A DNA stretch of 11,641 nt from Candidatus Saccharimonadota bacterium (GCA_027451185.1 DAIDJW010000017.1:1-11641), one strand, 5' to 3'. Positions 1 through 5,544 are shown, numbered from the stretch's first letter. The notes: generated by a model not told the origin, from the sequence alone. Numbers and translations are program-made.

Positions 1-203
1 CGGCCTAGATGGGAACTGGCCGAATCAGAGCGATTGGGCTCGACCCGAACGTACAAAACGTCAACCGAACCCTTGGCGCGCTCCACGGTCCAGATTGACG
101 AAGGATTGTAGGCGACATGATCTATCGGCAGGTCGTCGGGTGGGGGAATAAGCGTTGCTTTTTCAAGTTCGTATCTCCCGAACGTTTCCAGGTCAACAGT
201 CAT
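1..203 (-). CDS. Partial CDS, N-terminus only; possibly GH130-like glycosidase/phosphorylase
   Basis: An open frame begins with ATG at 203 and runs off the left edge with 67 complete codons and no stop. The protein starts MTVDLETFGRYELEK and contains HVAYNPSSIW (about residues 29-38) followed by DVLYVRVEPNRSDSASSHLG. An 'NPs-x-W ... lYvRvEp' pattern resembles the first blade of GH130-type (PH1107-related) five-bladed propellers, but only the N-terminus is visible, so that assignment is weak. The reading frame itself is well supported: codon use fits the neighbours, and a perfect TATAAT lies exactly 6 nt upstream of the ATG, which is the promoter layout seen at many other genes here. It follows the permease gene on the same strand with about 27 nt between, but has its own promoter. 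If the GH130 idea is right, it would cleave or phosphorolyse mannosides. Confidence 0.7.
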   Translation of the reverse strand, partial: MTVDLETFGRYELEKATLIPPPDDLPIDHVAYNPSSIWTVERAKGSVDVLYVRVEPNRSDSASSHLG

Positions 204-215
204 CACTTGATTATA
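204..215 (-). promoter_or_regulatory. Leaderless-type promoter: TATAAT plus 6 nt before ATG
   Basis: A consensus TATAAT reads on the minus strand at 215-210, followed by six bases and the ATG at 203. Transcription starting about 7 nt after the -10 would begin at the A of the start codon. No extended TGn and no good -35 are visible. Confidence 0.65.
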
Positions 216-230
216 CGCTTTAGGAATTTT

Positions 231-1202
231 CTAATGCCCAATAATGAGATTAAACAGGTAGCCGGTGAAGATAATGCCAACGCCGACGACAGATGCGTAA
301 GTGGCAATCAATTTAGGCTTCAAGACCTTTTTTAAAATAATAAATTCCGGTAGCGACAAGGCTGTGACGGCCATCATAAAGGCTAGGGCGGTTCCCATGG
401 CCATGCCTTTTGCGATTAAAACAGATACAATTGGAATCGTTCCGGCGGCATTCGAGTATAGCGGAATGCCGATCAAGACCGCCAGGGGAACGGCAAAGAA
501 ATTGTTTGGTCCGGCATATTTTACCAATAGATCGTTCGGCGCGTAGCCGTGCATGAGGGCGCCAAGGCCGACGCCAATAATCACATAAATCCAAACGCTC
601 TTAACGATATCAATGGCGTATCTCTTGGCGTAATCAACCCGATCTTTAATGGTTAGCTTTTTTTCGTCTGCTTGCACGCTTTTAACTTTGTAAACAAATT
701 CTTCAACCCATTTTTCAAGCTTTAGCTTGCCCATAACCCAGCCGGCAATGGTTGCGATGGTGACTCCGGAAACAATATAGATAACGGCTATCTTCCAGCC
801 AAACAAACCCCACAGCAGAACAAGCGCTACTTCGTTGACCATCGGCGCGGATATTAAGAATGACAGGGTTACGCCAAGTGGCACGCCGGCCTCGACAAAG
901 CCGATAAATAACGGCACCGCCGAACAAGAACAAAAAGGTGTCAGGATACCAATCAGCGCTGCTAAAAAGTTATTGACGACCGGGAACTTAGCTTTTGACA
1001 AAAACTTTTTTGTTTTTTCGGCTGGAAAAAATGATCTGATATATGAAACAACAAATATAATGACGGCTAGTAGCAGAATGATTTTGATTGAGTCATAAAT
1101 AAAAAAGTCGACTGTGCTGCCAAGGGGGGTTGTTTTAGCAATGTGAAAGACCGTGTAGGTAAGCCAATCAGCCAGCCACTGAATTGGCGCGAAGATGTCC
1201 AC
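231..1202 (-). CDS. ArsP/YraQ-type permease (UPF0718, DUF318 family)
   Basis: A 323-residue polytopic membrane protein, the usual length for the ArsP_1/UPF0718 permease family. It has about eight to ten hydrophobic segments in two halves. The first half carries the family hallmark FCSCSAVPLF (Cys91 and Cys93), then GVPLGVTLSFLISAPMVNE. The second half has LYSNAAGTIPIV. Studied ArsP proteins export trivalent organoarsenicals using conserved cysteines; other family members have unknown substrates. The start is GTG at 1202, sharing one base with the TAG of the preceding redox-disulfide gene (TAGTG), so translation is probably coupled. It is the last gene of an ArsR-type regulator / disulfide protein / permease operon, so the likely role is efflux of a metalloid or thiol-reactive compound across the cytoplasmic membrane. 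The substrate cannot be read from the sequence. Confidence 0.88.
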   Translation of the reverse strand: MDIFAPIQWLADWLTYTVFHIAKTTPLGSTVDFFIYDSIKIILLLAVIIFVVSYIRSFFPAEKTKKFLSKAKFPVVNNFLAALIGILTPFCSCSAVPLFIGFVEAGVPLGVTLSFLISAPMVNEVALVLLWGLFGWKIAVIYIVSGVTIATIAGWVMGKLKLEKWVEEFVYKVKSVQADEKKLTIKDRVDYAKRYAIDIVKSVWIYVIIGVGLGALMHGYAPNDLLVKYAGPNNFFAVPLAVLIGIPLYSNAAGTIPIVSVLIAKGMAMGTALAFMMAVTALSLPEFIILKKVLKPKLIATYASVVGVGIIFTGYLFNLIIGH

Positions 1203-1441
1203 TAGCGAGCGCCGCCTAAGATCGCTTCTTTGACGTCTTTTTCAGAGGTCGATTTAACGTCGACCGGCTTACCGTCAACTAGTAGTACCGGACTATGCAT
1301 TAGCCCTAGTTCGACGATTCTAGCAACGTCGTCGGAATATTCCACCTCGGCATCAATGGCTTCGTTTTTAACGACATTTTTAACTGTTTCGTGTAGTCTC
1401 ATGCAAGTGGGGCACCCAGAACCAAGTACTGATATTTTCAC
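1202..1441 (-). CDS. Small thioredoxin-like redox-active disulfide protein
   Basis: A 79-residue protein starting GTG at 1441. MKISVLGSGCPTC places a CxxC redox pair (Cys10, Cys13) after the first beta strand, and HSPVLLVDGK holds the expected cis-proline (Pro51) opposite it. This matches the minimal thioredoxin-fold 'redox-active disulfide protein 2' family, shorter than classical thioredoxin (about 105 residues). These proteins are frequent partners of UPF0718 permeases and ArsR regulators. A Shine-Dalgarno AGGAG sits about 8 nt before the GTG, and the start lies 2 nt after the regulator's TAA. The likely role is cytoplasmic thiol-disulfide chemistry, such as reducing or presenting a metalloid or thiol substrate to the permease. 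That role is inferred from context. Confidence 0.88.
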   Translation of the reverse strand: MKISVLGSGCPTCMRLHETVKNVVKNEAIDAEVEYSDDVARIVELGLMHSPVLLVDGKPVDVKSTSEKDVKEAILGGAR

Positions 1442-1443
1442 AA

Positions 1444-1698
1444 TTAGTCTCCTAGCTTTGCTAACGTTTTGTTTAATTTGTTAATCGACTGTTTATTAAG
1501 CGTGTAATAGTTATTTTTGCCACAACGGCAAAGGTCAATCAATTCGGCTTTTTTGAGCACCGACAGGTGATGCGAAACTAAGTTCTGCGATATGCCCAGC
1601 TCGTCGACAAGCTCGCAAACGCACAGAGACTTTTCGGTCAACAGCTCAACAATCTTAAAGCGATTTTCCTCAGCGATAGCTTTTAACATATCAATCAT
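1444..1698 (-). CDS. ArsR/SmtB-family winged-helix repressor
   Basis: An 84-residue protein with the compact ArsR/SmtB fold: N-terminal helices (ENRFKIVELL), the recognition helix-turn-helix at about residues 30-50 (DELGISQNLVSHHLSVLKKA), and a wing with NNYYTLN. Cysteines sit where alpha3N/alpha5-type sensors keep them: SLCVCEL (Cys26, Cys28) matches the ELCVCDL signature of arsenic/cadmium/lead sensors, and CRCGK (Cys57, Cys59) adds a second CxC just before the wing. In known relatives, metal or metalloid binding to such thiols releases the repressor from DNA. It is the first gene of the operon with the disulfide protein and permease. A perfect inverted repeat over its -10 box and start codon is the obvious operator, so self-repression with inducer release is expected. 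ATG at 1698 lies inside that repeat. Confidence 0.92.
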   Translation of the reverse strand: MIDMLKAIAEENRFKIVELLTEKSLCVCELVDELGISQNLVSHHLSVLKKAELIDLCRCGKNNYYTLNKQSINKLNKTLAKLGD

Positions 1699-1711
1699 TG
1701 TTGATATGTTA
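1684..1711. promoter_or_regulatory. Probable ArsR operator: perfect 11-bp inverted repeat
   Basis: The arms TAACATATCAA (1684-1694) and TTGATATGTTA (1701-1711) are perfectly complementary, with a 6-bp spacer at 1695-1700. AT-rich dyads of this kind are typical ArsR/SmtB binding sites. The repeat covers the -10 hexamer (1711-1706), the predicted transcription start and the first codons, because the regulator's start codon (1698-1696) is within the spacer. Binding would block polymerase directly. Confidence 0.75.
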
Positions 1712-1735
1712 TCACGACTAAAATGCGAGCGTCAA
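1706..1735 (-). promoter_or_regulatory. Promoter of the ArsR operon
   Basis: On the minus strand, TTGACG (1735-1730) is followed by an 18-bp gap and an extended -10, TGA-TAACAT (1714-1706). Seven bases then separate the -10 from the regulator's ATG. This is the clearest -35 in the window. The -10 lies entirely inside the dyad operator. Confidence 0.65.
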
Positions 1736-1810
1736 GCCTAGGTCTACTTGAATAAACTAATGGGGAGTGGCTATGCCTGTTCAATAGCAGAACCGTGCAC
1801 CTTACGGGGC

Positions 1811-2545
1811 TTACGCGGCTACATTCCATTCTTTTGGCAGGGCTCCGCCTAATAACGATAAAGCGTATTGTTGAATCTCCCGTAAGGTATCAAGTTGATT
1901 ATCAAAATCTGTTTCGGCATATTTATTGAGTAGTTGATACAGCGCCCCATCTGTTTCCTGGAGTTTTGGTAACATTTTTTTCGGTGATTCGAAATAGCCA
2001 CCGTGGGTTCTCAGCGACACTTCGATGGCGTTTTGAATAAGTTTGTCGGCGTACATCAAAAACTGCATGTGGTGACCGAGTGAATGTTCGCGCTCTGCGT
2101 CGCTATAAAAATCATCAAGTGAGTAACGAATCATAGTTGATTGAGTTTTGGTAAGTTCGGCGGGAGAGTTGCACGTTTCAGTAGCATTATGAATTAATGT
2201 TGTAACCCTGTCGTCCAAAGCGTAGAGAATCTTTCCGCTTGATAGTATCGACGACACGGTACGGTAGACCGAGCTACGTTCTTGCTCGATACATTTATTA
2301 AGTTCATTGATACTGCCATAGAGCACCTCGATGGTCCTGTTGGTTTTCGTGTCGTACGAAGACTCGCGACTCAGGTTCGGTTTTGTCGTCGTAATGCAGT
2401 AAAGGTCGATATCTGAAAACTCATCGAAAGCACCGTTTGCGGCTGAACCAAATAGAAGTACACCAACGGTATTATTGTCATCTTTTAGCCGGTCAACTTG
2501 ATCTGTTGTAATTCTATTTAGTTCCGTCTGATCTTTCCTATTCAT
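1811..2545 (-). CDS. Nucleotidyltransferase (Pol-beta superfamily) with helical C-terminal half
   Basis: A 244-residue protein. The N-terminal third has the minimal nucleotidyltransferase signature: VLLFGSAANG (Gly33-Ser34) followed by DEFSDIDLY, giving the paired metal-binding Asp45 and Asp47. A third carboxylate candidate is Glu73 in TIEVLYGS. Residues about 120-235 are predominantly helical (a conserved-looking YADKLIQNAIEVSL), resembling the HEPN-like or substrate-binding helical domains attached to aminoglycoside- or MNT-type nucleotidyltransferases. It probably transfers a nucleotide to a small molecule, protein or RNA, but the acceptor cannot be told. It has its own leaderless-type promoter and no visible partner gene. 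The flanking tRNA-like fragment at 2679-2702 places it just outside, or at the edge of, the putative island. Fusion of the NT and helical parts argues against a simple two-gene MNT/HEPN toxin-antitoxin pair. Confidence 0.83.
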   Translation of the reverse strand: MNRKDQTELNRITTDQVDRLKDDNNTVGVLLFGSAANGAFDEFSDIDLYCITTTKPNLSRESSYDTKTNRTIEVLYGSINELNKCIEQERSSVYRTVSSILSSGKILYALDDRVTTLIHNATETCNSPAELTKTQSTMIRYSLDDFYSDAEREHSLGHHMQFLMYADKLIQNAIEVSLRTHGGYFESPKKMLPKLQETDGALYQLLNKYAETDFDNQLDTLREIQQYALSLLGGALPKEWNVAA

Positions 2546-2558
2546 AACTTAGATTATA
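2546..2558 (-). promoter_or_regulatory. Leaderless-type promoter: TATAAT plus 7 nt before ATG
   Basis: A perfect TATAAT reads on the minus strand at 2558-2553, seven bases before the ATG at 2545. No Shine-Dalgarno fits in the gap, and no extended TGn is present. Confidence 0.6.
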
Positions 2559-2678
2559 GCGCTCTTTTTAATTCATCATCGACATTATACTTGACGGTTC
2601 TTAACTTATGTGTTATTTTTTAAAATCTTACGTTTTTCATTCGAGCTAGCTGCTTTTATTTCAACAATAATATCCTCT

Positions 2679-2702
2679 TGGCTGGGGAGACGGGATTCGA
2701 AC
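2679..2702 (-). pseudogene. tRNA 3'-end fragment (tRNA-Gln-like), candidate attachment-site remnant
   Basis: Read on the minus strand this is GTTCGAATCCCGT followed by CTCCCCA-G-CCA: a T-loop, the 3' half of the T-stem, the 3' acceptor strand, discriminator G73 and an encoded CCA. The upstream bases do not form the other half of the T-stem, and no matching 5' acceptor strand exists in 2703-2788, so this is not a full tRNA. A72 implies a U1-A72 pair, unusual and typical of tRNA-Gln. It matches the 3' end of the intact tRNA-Gln at 6066-6089 in 20 of 24 positions, in the same orientation. Such fragments are the usual trace of integrases that recombine into tRNA 3' ends. The rest of the 2546-2788 gap shows no gene. 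Confidence 0.7.
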
Positions 2703-2788
2703 GACAAGTGTAATAACCACCTTATTTCAAGGTTCGTCGTATGGTAGCTTGGTTCAGAAGTGGAATCAAGCATTTGTTGGCGCTTAAT

Positions 2789-3370
2789 TTACATCTTTAT
2801 TGAGTCTTCGATAGCGTCAATATAAACCTTGCTCGCAACATCGTGCTTCGCATTAGGAACCAAGACAGTTTGCATATGCGAATTAGCTTTGGCAATCTTG
2901 TGACGGTATGTAATATCGGGAAAAGTTGTTAGTTCGACTTCACCATAGAAAAACTTTATTTTAGAAGTTATTCGTTTGACCAACTTTTTAAATGACAGCG
3001 CTTTAAAAGTATCGACGCGTCGATGTCCTATACCGTTTAACCACGATTTCTTAAATGTAGGATCGGCTATATCTTCTGCAAAATACGGAGACAATGAGAA
3101 CAACCAGAGCTCAGAAGGGCTTCGTTCTGTGGCTGCCATAAATGCCGTCATCGCTCCATAGGAGAATCCAGCGAGAATAGCTGTCTTTGGGTTATAGTTT
3201 TTGTAAATAGCACTAAACTCATCGACCCAGTGCTGAATTGTTGTTCGCTTCCAATTAATATCGACAAATTCTACTCTGTAACCAGCCTTTTCAATCGCTT
3301 TGATAATACTGGCATAATCGCGAGACTTTATATCTTCTTGAAATCCAGGAATAAATAGTACAGTTTTCAT
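2789..3370 (-). CDS. Alpha/beta hydrolase-fold protein
   Basis: A 193-residue protein, short for the fold. It starts with the typical first strand KTVLFIPGF (an oxyanion-type 'PGF' turn). LAGFSYGAM is the nucleophile elbow (GxSxG, Ser70), and NAKHDV near the end supplies the catalytic His176. The acid is probably one of Glu144, Glu146 or Asp152 after strand FFYG. The cap region is minimal, as in small serine esterases and thioesterases, and no signal peptide is present, so it should act in the cytoplasm. The ATG overlaps the TGA of the upstream Nif3-like gene by 4 nt (ATGA), with only a weak AAGG upstream, so translation is likely coupled. The substrate is unknown. The gene is AT-richer than the pheST side of the window, in keeping with the accessory region it lies in. 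Confidence 0.82.
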   Translation of the reverse strand: MKTVLFIPGFQEDIKSRDYASIIKAIEKAGYRVEFVDINWKRTTIQHWVDEFSAIYKNYNPKTAILAGFSYGAMTAFMAATERSPSELWLFSLSPYFAEDIADPTFKKSWLNGIGHRRVDTFKALSFKKLVKRITSKIKFFYGEVELTTFPDITYRHKIAKANSHMQTVLVPNAKHDVASKVYIDAIEDSIKM

Positions 3371-3699
3371 AGACCTTGCTCATCAACAAGAGGGTAAATA
3401 TCGAAAGCGACTTCTTCGTAGGGATGAGCGGATTTCATTGCCGCAATCACAGCCTTCGCGTTTGATCGATCACACACGACTTCGACGCGTTCTTCTTCAA
3501 CAATCTCAGGTTGATCAGGAGATCCAATATGCGGATTGGCATTTTCTGATGGCGTAAACCGTCCCTTGCCAATAACTGAGTAGCTGCAGAAGTTGTATTC
3601 ACCAATACGTCCAGCACCGGCACTTCCAAGAGCATTCCGAACAGTATCGGCGTGATCGAGGGGAACAAATGTGACAATTTTTACTTTTGAGAAGTTCAT
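3367..3699 (-). CDS. Stand-alone Nif3/YqfO-type PII-like domain protein
   Basis: A 110-residue protein. KIVTFVPLDHADTVRNALG, GAGRIGEYNFCSYS, a GKGRFTPSENANPHIG loop, EERVEVV and the C-terminal AHPYEEVAFDIYPL are the hallmark blocks of the inserted CutA/PII-like domain found in the middle of many bacterial NIF3 (DUF34) proteins such as YqfO. Here the domain occurs alone, without the metal-binding halves of Nif3. Such single-domain proteins are known, but their function is not established; PII-like trimers and ligand sensing are plausible. It is the first gene of a two-gene operon with an alpha/beta hydrolase (ATGA overlap). Its start at 3699 is supported by an extended -10 exactly 6 nt upstream and the absence of a Shine-Dalgarno. 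Confidence 0.85.
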   Translation of the reverse strand: MNFSKVKIVTFVPLDHADTVRNALGSAGAGRIGEYNFCSYSVIGKGRFTPSENANPHIGSPDQPEIVEEERVEVVCDRSNAKAVIAAMKSAHPYEEVAFDIYPLVDEQGL

Positions 3700-3714
3700 G
3701 CCATAAGTATAACA
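3700..3714 (-). promoter_or_regulatory. Leaderless-type promoter with extended -10
   Basis: On the minus strand TGT-TATACT occupies 3714-3706 and is followed by six bases before the ATG at 3699. The transcript should start at or next to the start codon. Confidence 0.65.
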
Positions 3715-3754
3715 AACCTATGTGAGATTCGCACCAAACCGTATCTGTTAAGTC

Positions 3755-3768
3755 ATTTAGTACTAAAT
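3755..3768. repeat. 14-bp perfect palindrome upstream of the Nif3-like operon
   Basis: ATTTAGTACTAAAT is self-complementary across all 14 bases. It lies about 41 bp upstream of the -10 box of the Nif3-like operon. It could be an operator or a chance AT-rich palindrome. Confidence 0.3.
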
Positions 3769-3775
3769 CAAAACA

Positions 3776-3791
3776 AGCACCAAAAAGTGCT
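3776..3791. terminator. Weak hairpin with T-rich flanks, possible terminator
   Basis: AGCAC and GTGCT (5 bp) flank a 6-nt loop. On the minus strand the stem is followed by TGTTTTG, and on the plus strand by CGTTTTTC. It lies about 120 nt downstream of the membrane-anchored gene ending at 3910, so it might end that transcript. The stem is short, hence low confidence. Confidence 0.3.
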
Positions 3792-3909
3792 CGTTTTTCT
3801 ATCACAGAGGCCATTCCAACAGACTGAAGGATGTGGGTCTCATTTCTATGTGTCGCTCTTGGCTGAGAGGGTGGGTCTAAAACCGAAACGACTTTAGATC
3901 GTTCATTCC

Positions 3910-4380
3910 CTAATCAATCAGACCATTACCAATAAACGTAAAGGTATTCACATCGGCAAAGACGATTACATTATTAGATGTATTCGTATAGTCGGCTGGA
4001 AAATCGATAGCATACACTTCCTTCCCTATGTAGGATTTATCCCCACCTAAACTCATCATACCCTCTCTCAATGTAACTTTTGATACGTTGCTGTTCTGCC
4101 AACTGCCATTAATCAGAGCTTTCTGTTCAGCGGGTAGCTTGTCCCAGACCGACTGCCTCACATCCTTCTTGGACTCATCCGGTGCAGCACTTTGCTTATC
4201 ATCGCATCTCGTCCATGTGGAAGATTTAGATCCATATGTTATTGTACCTTGGCATCCTCTAGACCATAAATAAAAGTAGCTCACTGCGCATAATGCTATA
4301 CCAATGACAACACATGCAATAATAACTATCGCGAGGACATTACGCCTTTTATTGTTATTTATTTTTGAATCCTTTTTCAT
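3910..4380 (-). CDS. Membrane-anchored or secreted protein of unknown function
   Basis: A 156-residue protein not recognised as a known family. It has a strongly basic N-terminus (about 13 residues with KKDSK and KRR), one long hydrophobic segment at about residues 14-39, and then a polar extracytoplasmic domain. There is no lipobox-type cysteine right after the hydrophobic stretch; Cys43 and Cys59 could form a disulfide outside the cell. The C-terminal part (about 90-156) alternates beta-like segments (KVTLREGMMSL, NVIVFADVNTFTFIGNG), suggesting a small beta-rich domain. It is a single-gene unit with its own extended -10 six nt before the ATG and an inverted repeat directly upstream. AT-rich composition fits the surrounding accessory genes. 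A surface-exposed role is inferred from topology only. Confidence 0.72.
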   Translation of the reverse strand: MKKDSKINNNKRRNVLAIVIIACVVIGIALCAVSYFYLWSRGCQGTITYGSKSSTWTRCDDKQSAAPDESKKDVRQSVWDKLPAEQKALINGSWQNSNVSKVTLREGMMSLGGDKSYIGKEVYAIDFPADYTNTSNNVIVFADVNTFTFIGNGLID

Positions 4381-4395
4381 ACACTCATGATAACA
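4381..4395 (-). promoter_or_regulatory. Leaderless-type promoter with extended -10
   Basis: TGT-TATCAT reads on the minus strand at 4395-4387, followed by six bases before the ATG at 4380. The hairpin at 4395-4428 touches the TGn of this promoter. Confidence 0.6.
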
Positions 4396-4428
4396 AATAA
4401 GTATCCTCTGTAGCGTGAATACTTATTT
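4395..4428. terminator. AT-rich inverted repeat abutting a promoter (terminator or operator)
   Basis: The 10-bp perfect arms AAATAAGTAT (4395-4404) and ATACTTATTT (4419-4428) enclose a 14-nt loop. It ends at the extended -10 of the membrane-anchored gene and lies downstream of the 4508-4894 gene, so it could end the upstream transcript, serve as an operator over the -35 region, or both. The stem lacks G/C strength for a classic terminator. Confidence 0.45.
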
Positions 4429-4455
4429 AACTTTGGTTCGAATATATATTTGTCT

Positions 4456-4480
4456 GGGGCTAGTGAATGCGTTTCAGGAA
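4456..4480 (-). pseudogene. Duplicated 3' tail of a methyltransferase gene
   Basis: These 25 bases match 4944-4968 at 23 of 25 positions. At the second site they encode the last residues and stop of the methyltransferase (FLKHIH, stop). At this site the minus strand reads MNCKMFLKRIH and stop in the same frame, with no gene body upstream: the frame begins only a few nt after the stop of the 4508-4894 gene. This looks like the leftover end of a lost methyltransferase copy, or a recombination tail shared by two adjacent cassettes. Confidence 0.55.
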
Positions 4481-4507
4481 CATTTTGCAGTTCATAATTT
4501 ATCTAAA

Positions 4508-4894
4508 TTAGTTTTTTCTGCTATTCAATAGCAGGGGCACTGAAAAAAAGGCTAATACTGCTAAGTCAACGCCCACGTTGAACCACACCCCAAACCAAGC
4601 GGAAGCGATAGCTTCAATTATGAGCCATGCGGCTATCCCGAATAAAAGTGCCCGTTTTAGTTGTCGGATTTCTTGTTTAAACGCTATGCGTCCAACTAGT
4701 AGAAGTGTAGTGCCCCAACCAATCATAATTGCGCCATATAAAGAGCTCTCCCATGGCAGTAACACGTTTTGCGGAATAAGCCTGGCTCCAGGACCGGAGA
4801 ATATCTGTAAGCCAACAATTGTATATAATAAACCGAATAAAATTAGGATGATTGTTATGATACAGAACCAAAGTGCTGTCTTATGTTTATCCAT
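4508..4894 (-). CDS. Small four-helix membrane protein, function unknown
   Basis: A 128-residue integral membrane protein with four predicted transmembrane segments at about residues 8-30, 49-68, 82-103 and 106-123, separated by short polar loops (KQEIRQLKRA is the main cytoplasmic one by the positive-inside rule). No catalytic motif or family signature is recognised. It is encoded as a single-gene unit: an extended -10 lies 7 nt before the ATG at 4894, and there is no Shine-Dalgarno. A short inverted repeat sits just upstream of the -10. It lies between two copies of a methyltransferase tail sequence (4456-4480 and 4944-4968), suggesting that it was inserted into, or recombined with, that locus. 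Confidence 0.75.
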   Translation of the reverse strand: MDKHKTALWFCIITIILILFGLLYTIVGLQIFSGPGARLIPQNVLLPWESSLYGAIMIGWGTTLLLVGRIAFKQEIRQLKRALLFGIAAWLIIEAIASAWFGVWFNVGVDLAVLAFFSVPLLLNSRKN

Positions 4895-4910
4895 ACTCTA
4901 TATTGTATCA
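4895..4910 (-). promoter_or_regulatory. Leaderless-type promoter with extended -10
   Basis: TGA-TACAAT reads on the minus strand at 4910-4902, with seven bases to the ATG at 4894. Confidence 0.58.
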
Positions 4911-4911
4911 G

Positions 4912-4933
4912 TAAACTATATTAACAGAGTTTA
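4912..4933. repeat. Short inverted repeat abutting a promoter
   Basis: TAAACT (4912-4917) and AGTTTA (4928-4933) form 6-bp arms around a 10-nt loop. It lies between the stop of the methyltransferase gene and the -10 box of the membrane-protein gene, the same position occupied by the stronger repeats at 4395-4428 and 5561-5593. Confidence 0.35.
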
Positions 4934-4943
4934 TGTTTTGGTT

Positions 4944-4968
4944 GGGGCTAGTGGATGTGTTTCAGGAA
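4944..4968 (-). repeat. Second copy of the methyltransferase-tail direct repeat
   Basis: This partner of the 4456-4480 repeat is part of the intact methyltransferase gene and includes its TAG stop (4950-4948). The two copies differ at two positions and are 488 bp apart in direct orientation. Similarity runs only a few bases beyond the stop. Confidence 0.55.
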
Positions 4969-5544
4969 GAATTCCCACATCCCGTTTCCCCAGTCATTAG
5001 AATTCTCAACTTCAAATGCATAACGTGACATTAGAAATTTAAAGTCTTCAATTGTCATTCTTGTTTTTAATGCACCATTTTCAGAATCATTAGCCTCATA
5101 CGTCTTATCGTCTATACACGTTGTTATATATAACTGTGCATCAATTGTCATATGTTGAGTTAGTAAATTGAGAAAGTTACCCTGTTCGCTTAAACTAATA
5201 TGATGAAAGACGCGTGAACACCATACTCCCTCGTATTTCTGATTTGACAGATCACCTAGGGTCCCGCGAATTGTCTTTAATCTTGGGTAGTGTTCGTTTA
5301 CGTATCGAATCATTTCATCGGATATATCTAATCCTGTAACGTCAAAACCATTTCTGTCAAACCAATCAGCAAATATACCTGATCCACATCCGATATCAAG
5401 AATGTGCGATCCTGGTTCTAACATTTGTCTAAAAGTGTTCAACGATTTAGTACTAAGTTCAAGATTACTATTTTTAGAAATATAATCCCTGGCAGCGTCA
5501 TTATATATTTCACGGATATTCTTTGAAGGTTTTCGCGAATCCAT
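4948..5544 (-). CDS. Class I SAM-dependent methyltransferase
   Basis: A 198-residue protein with the Rossmann-like methyltransferase core. Motif I is HILDIGCGSG (Asp50 to Gly56), the SAM-binding loop. The end of strand 2, GLDISDEMI (about residues 71-79), carries the acidic residue that binds the ribose. The strand 3-4 region, TLGDLSNQKYEGVWCSRVFHHI, has the HH typical of small-molecule methyltransferases of the UbiE/Methyltransf_11 type. The C-terminus ends WEFFLKHIH. The acceptor is unknown; a small molecule or lipid is more likely than DNA or RNA because no nucleic-acid target motif is seen. The ATG at 5544 lies exactly 6 nt after an extended -10. A strong hairpin stands upstream, and a copy of its 3' tail remains 488 bp away. 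Confidence 0.88.
   Translation of the reverse strand: MDSRKPSKNIREIYNDAARDYISKNSNLELSTKSLNTFRQMLEPGSHILDIGCGSGIFADWFDRNGFDVTGLDISDEMIRYVNEHYPRLKTIRGTLGDLSNQKYEGVWCSRVFHHISLSEQGNFLNLLTQHMTIDAQLYITTCIDDKTYEANDSENGALKTRMTIEDFKFLMSRYAFEVENSNDWGNGMWEFFLKHIH

Noticed and set aside
301..1098. Plus-strand open frames opposite the permease gene
   Set aside because: They are shadows of a clear membrane-protein gene on the other strand, with no start signals or family motifs.
2679..2760. Possible complete second tRNA
   Set aside because: Only the T-loop-to-CCA part is present. The bases upstream do not pair as T-stem, anticodon or acceptor, so it is called a fragment.
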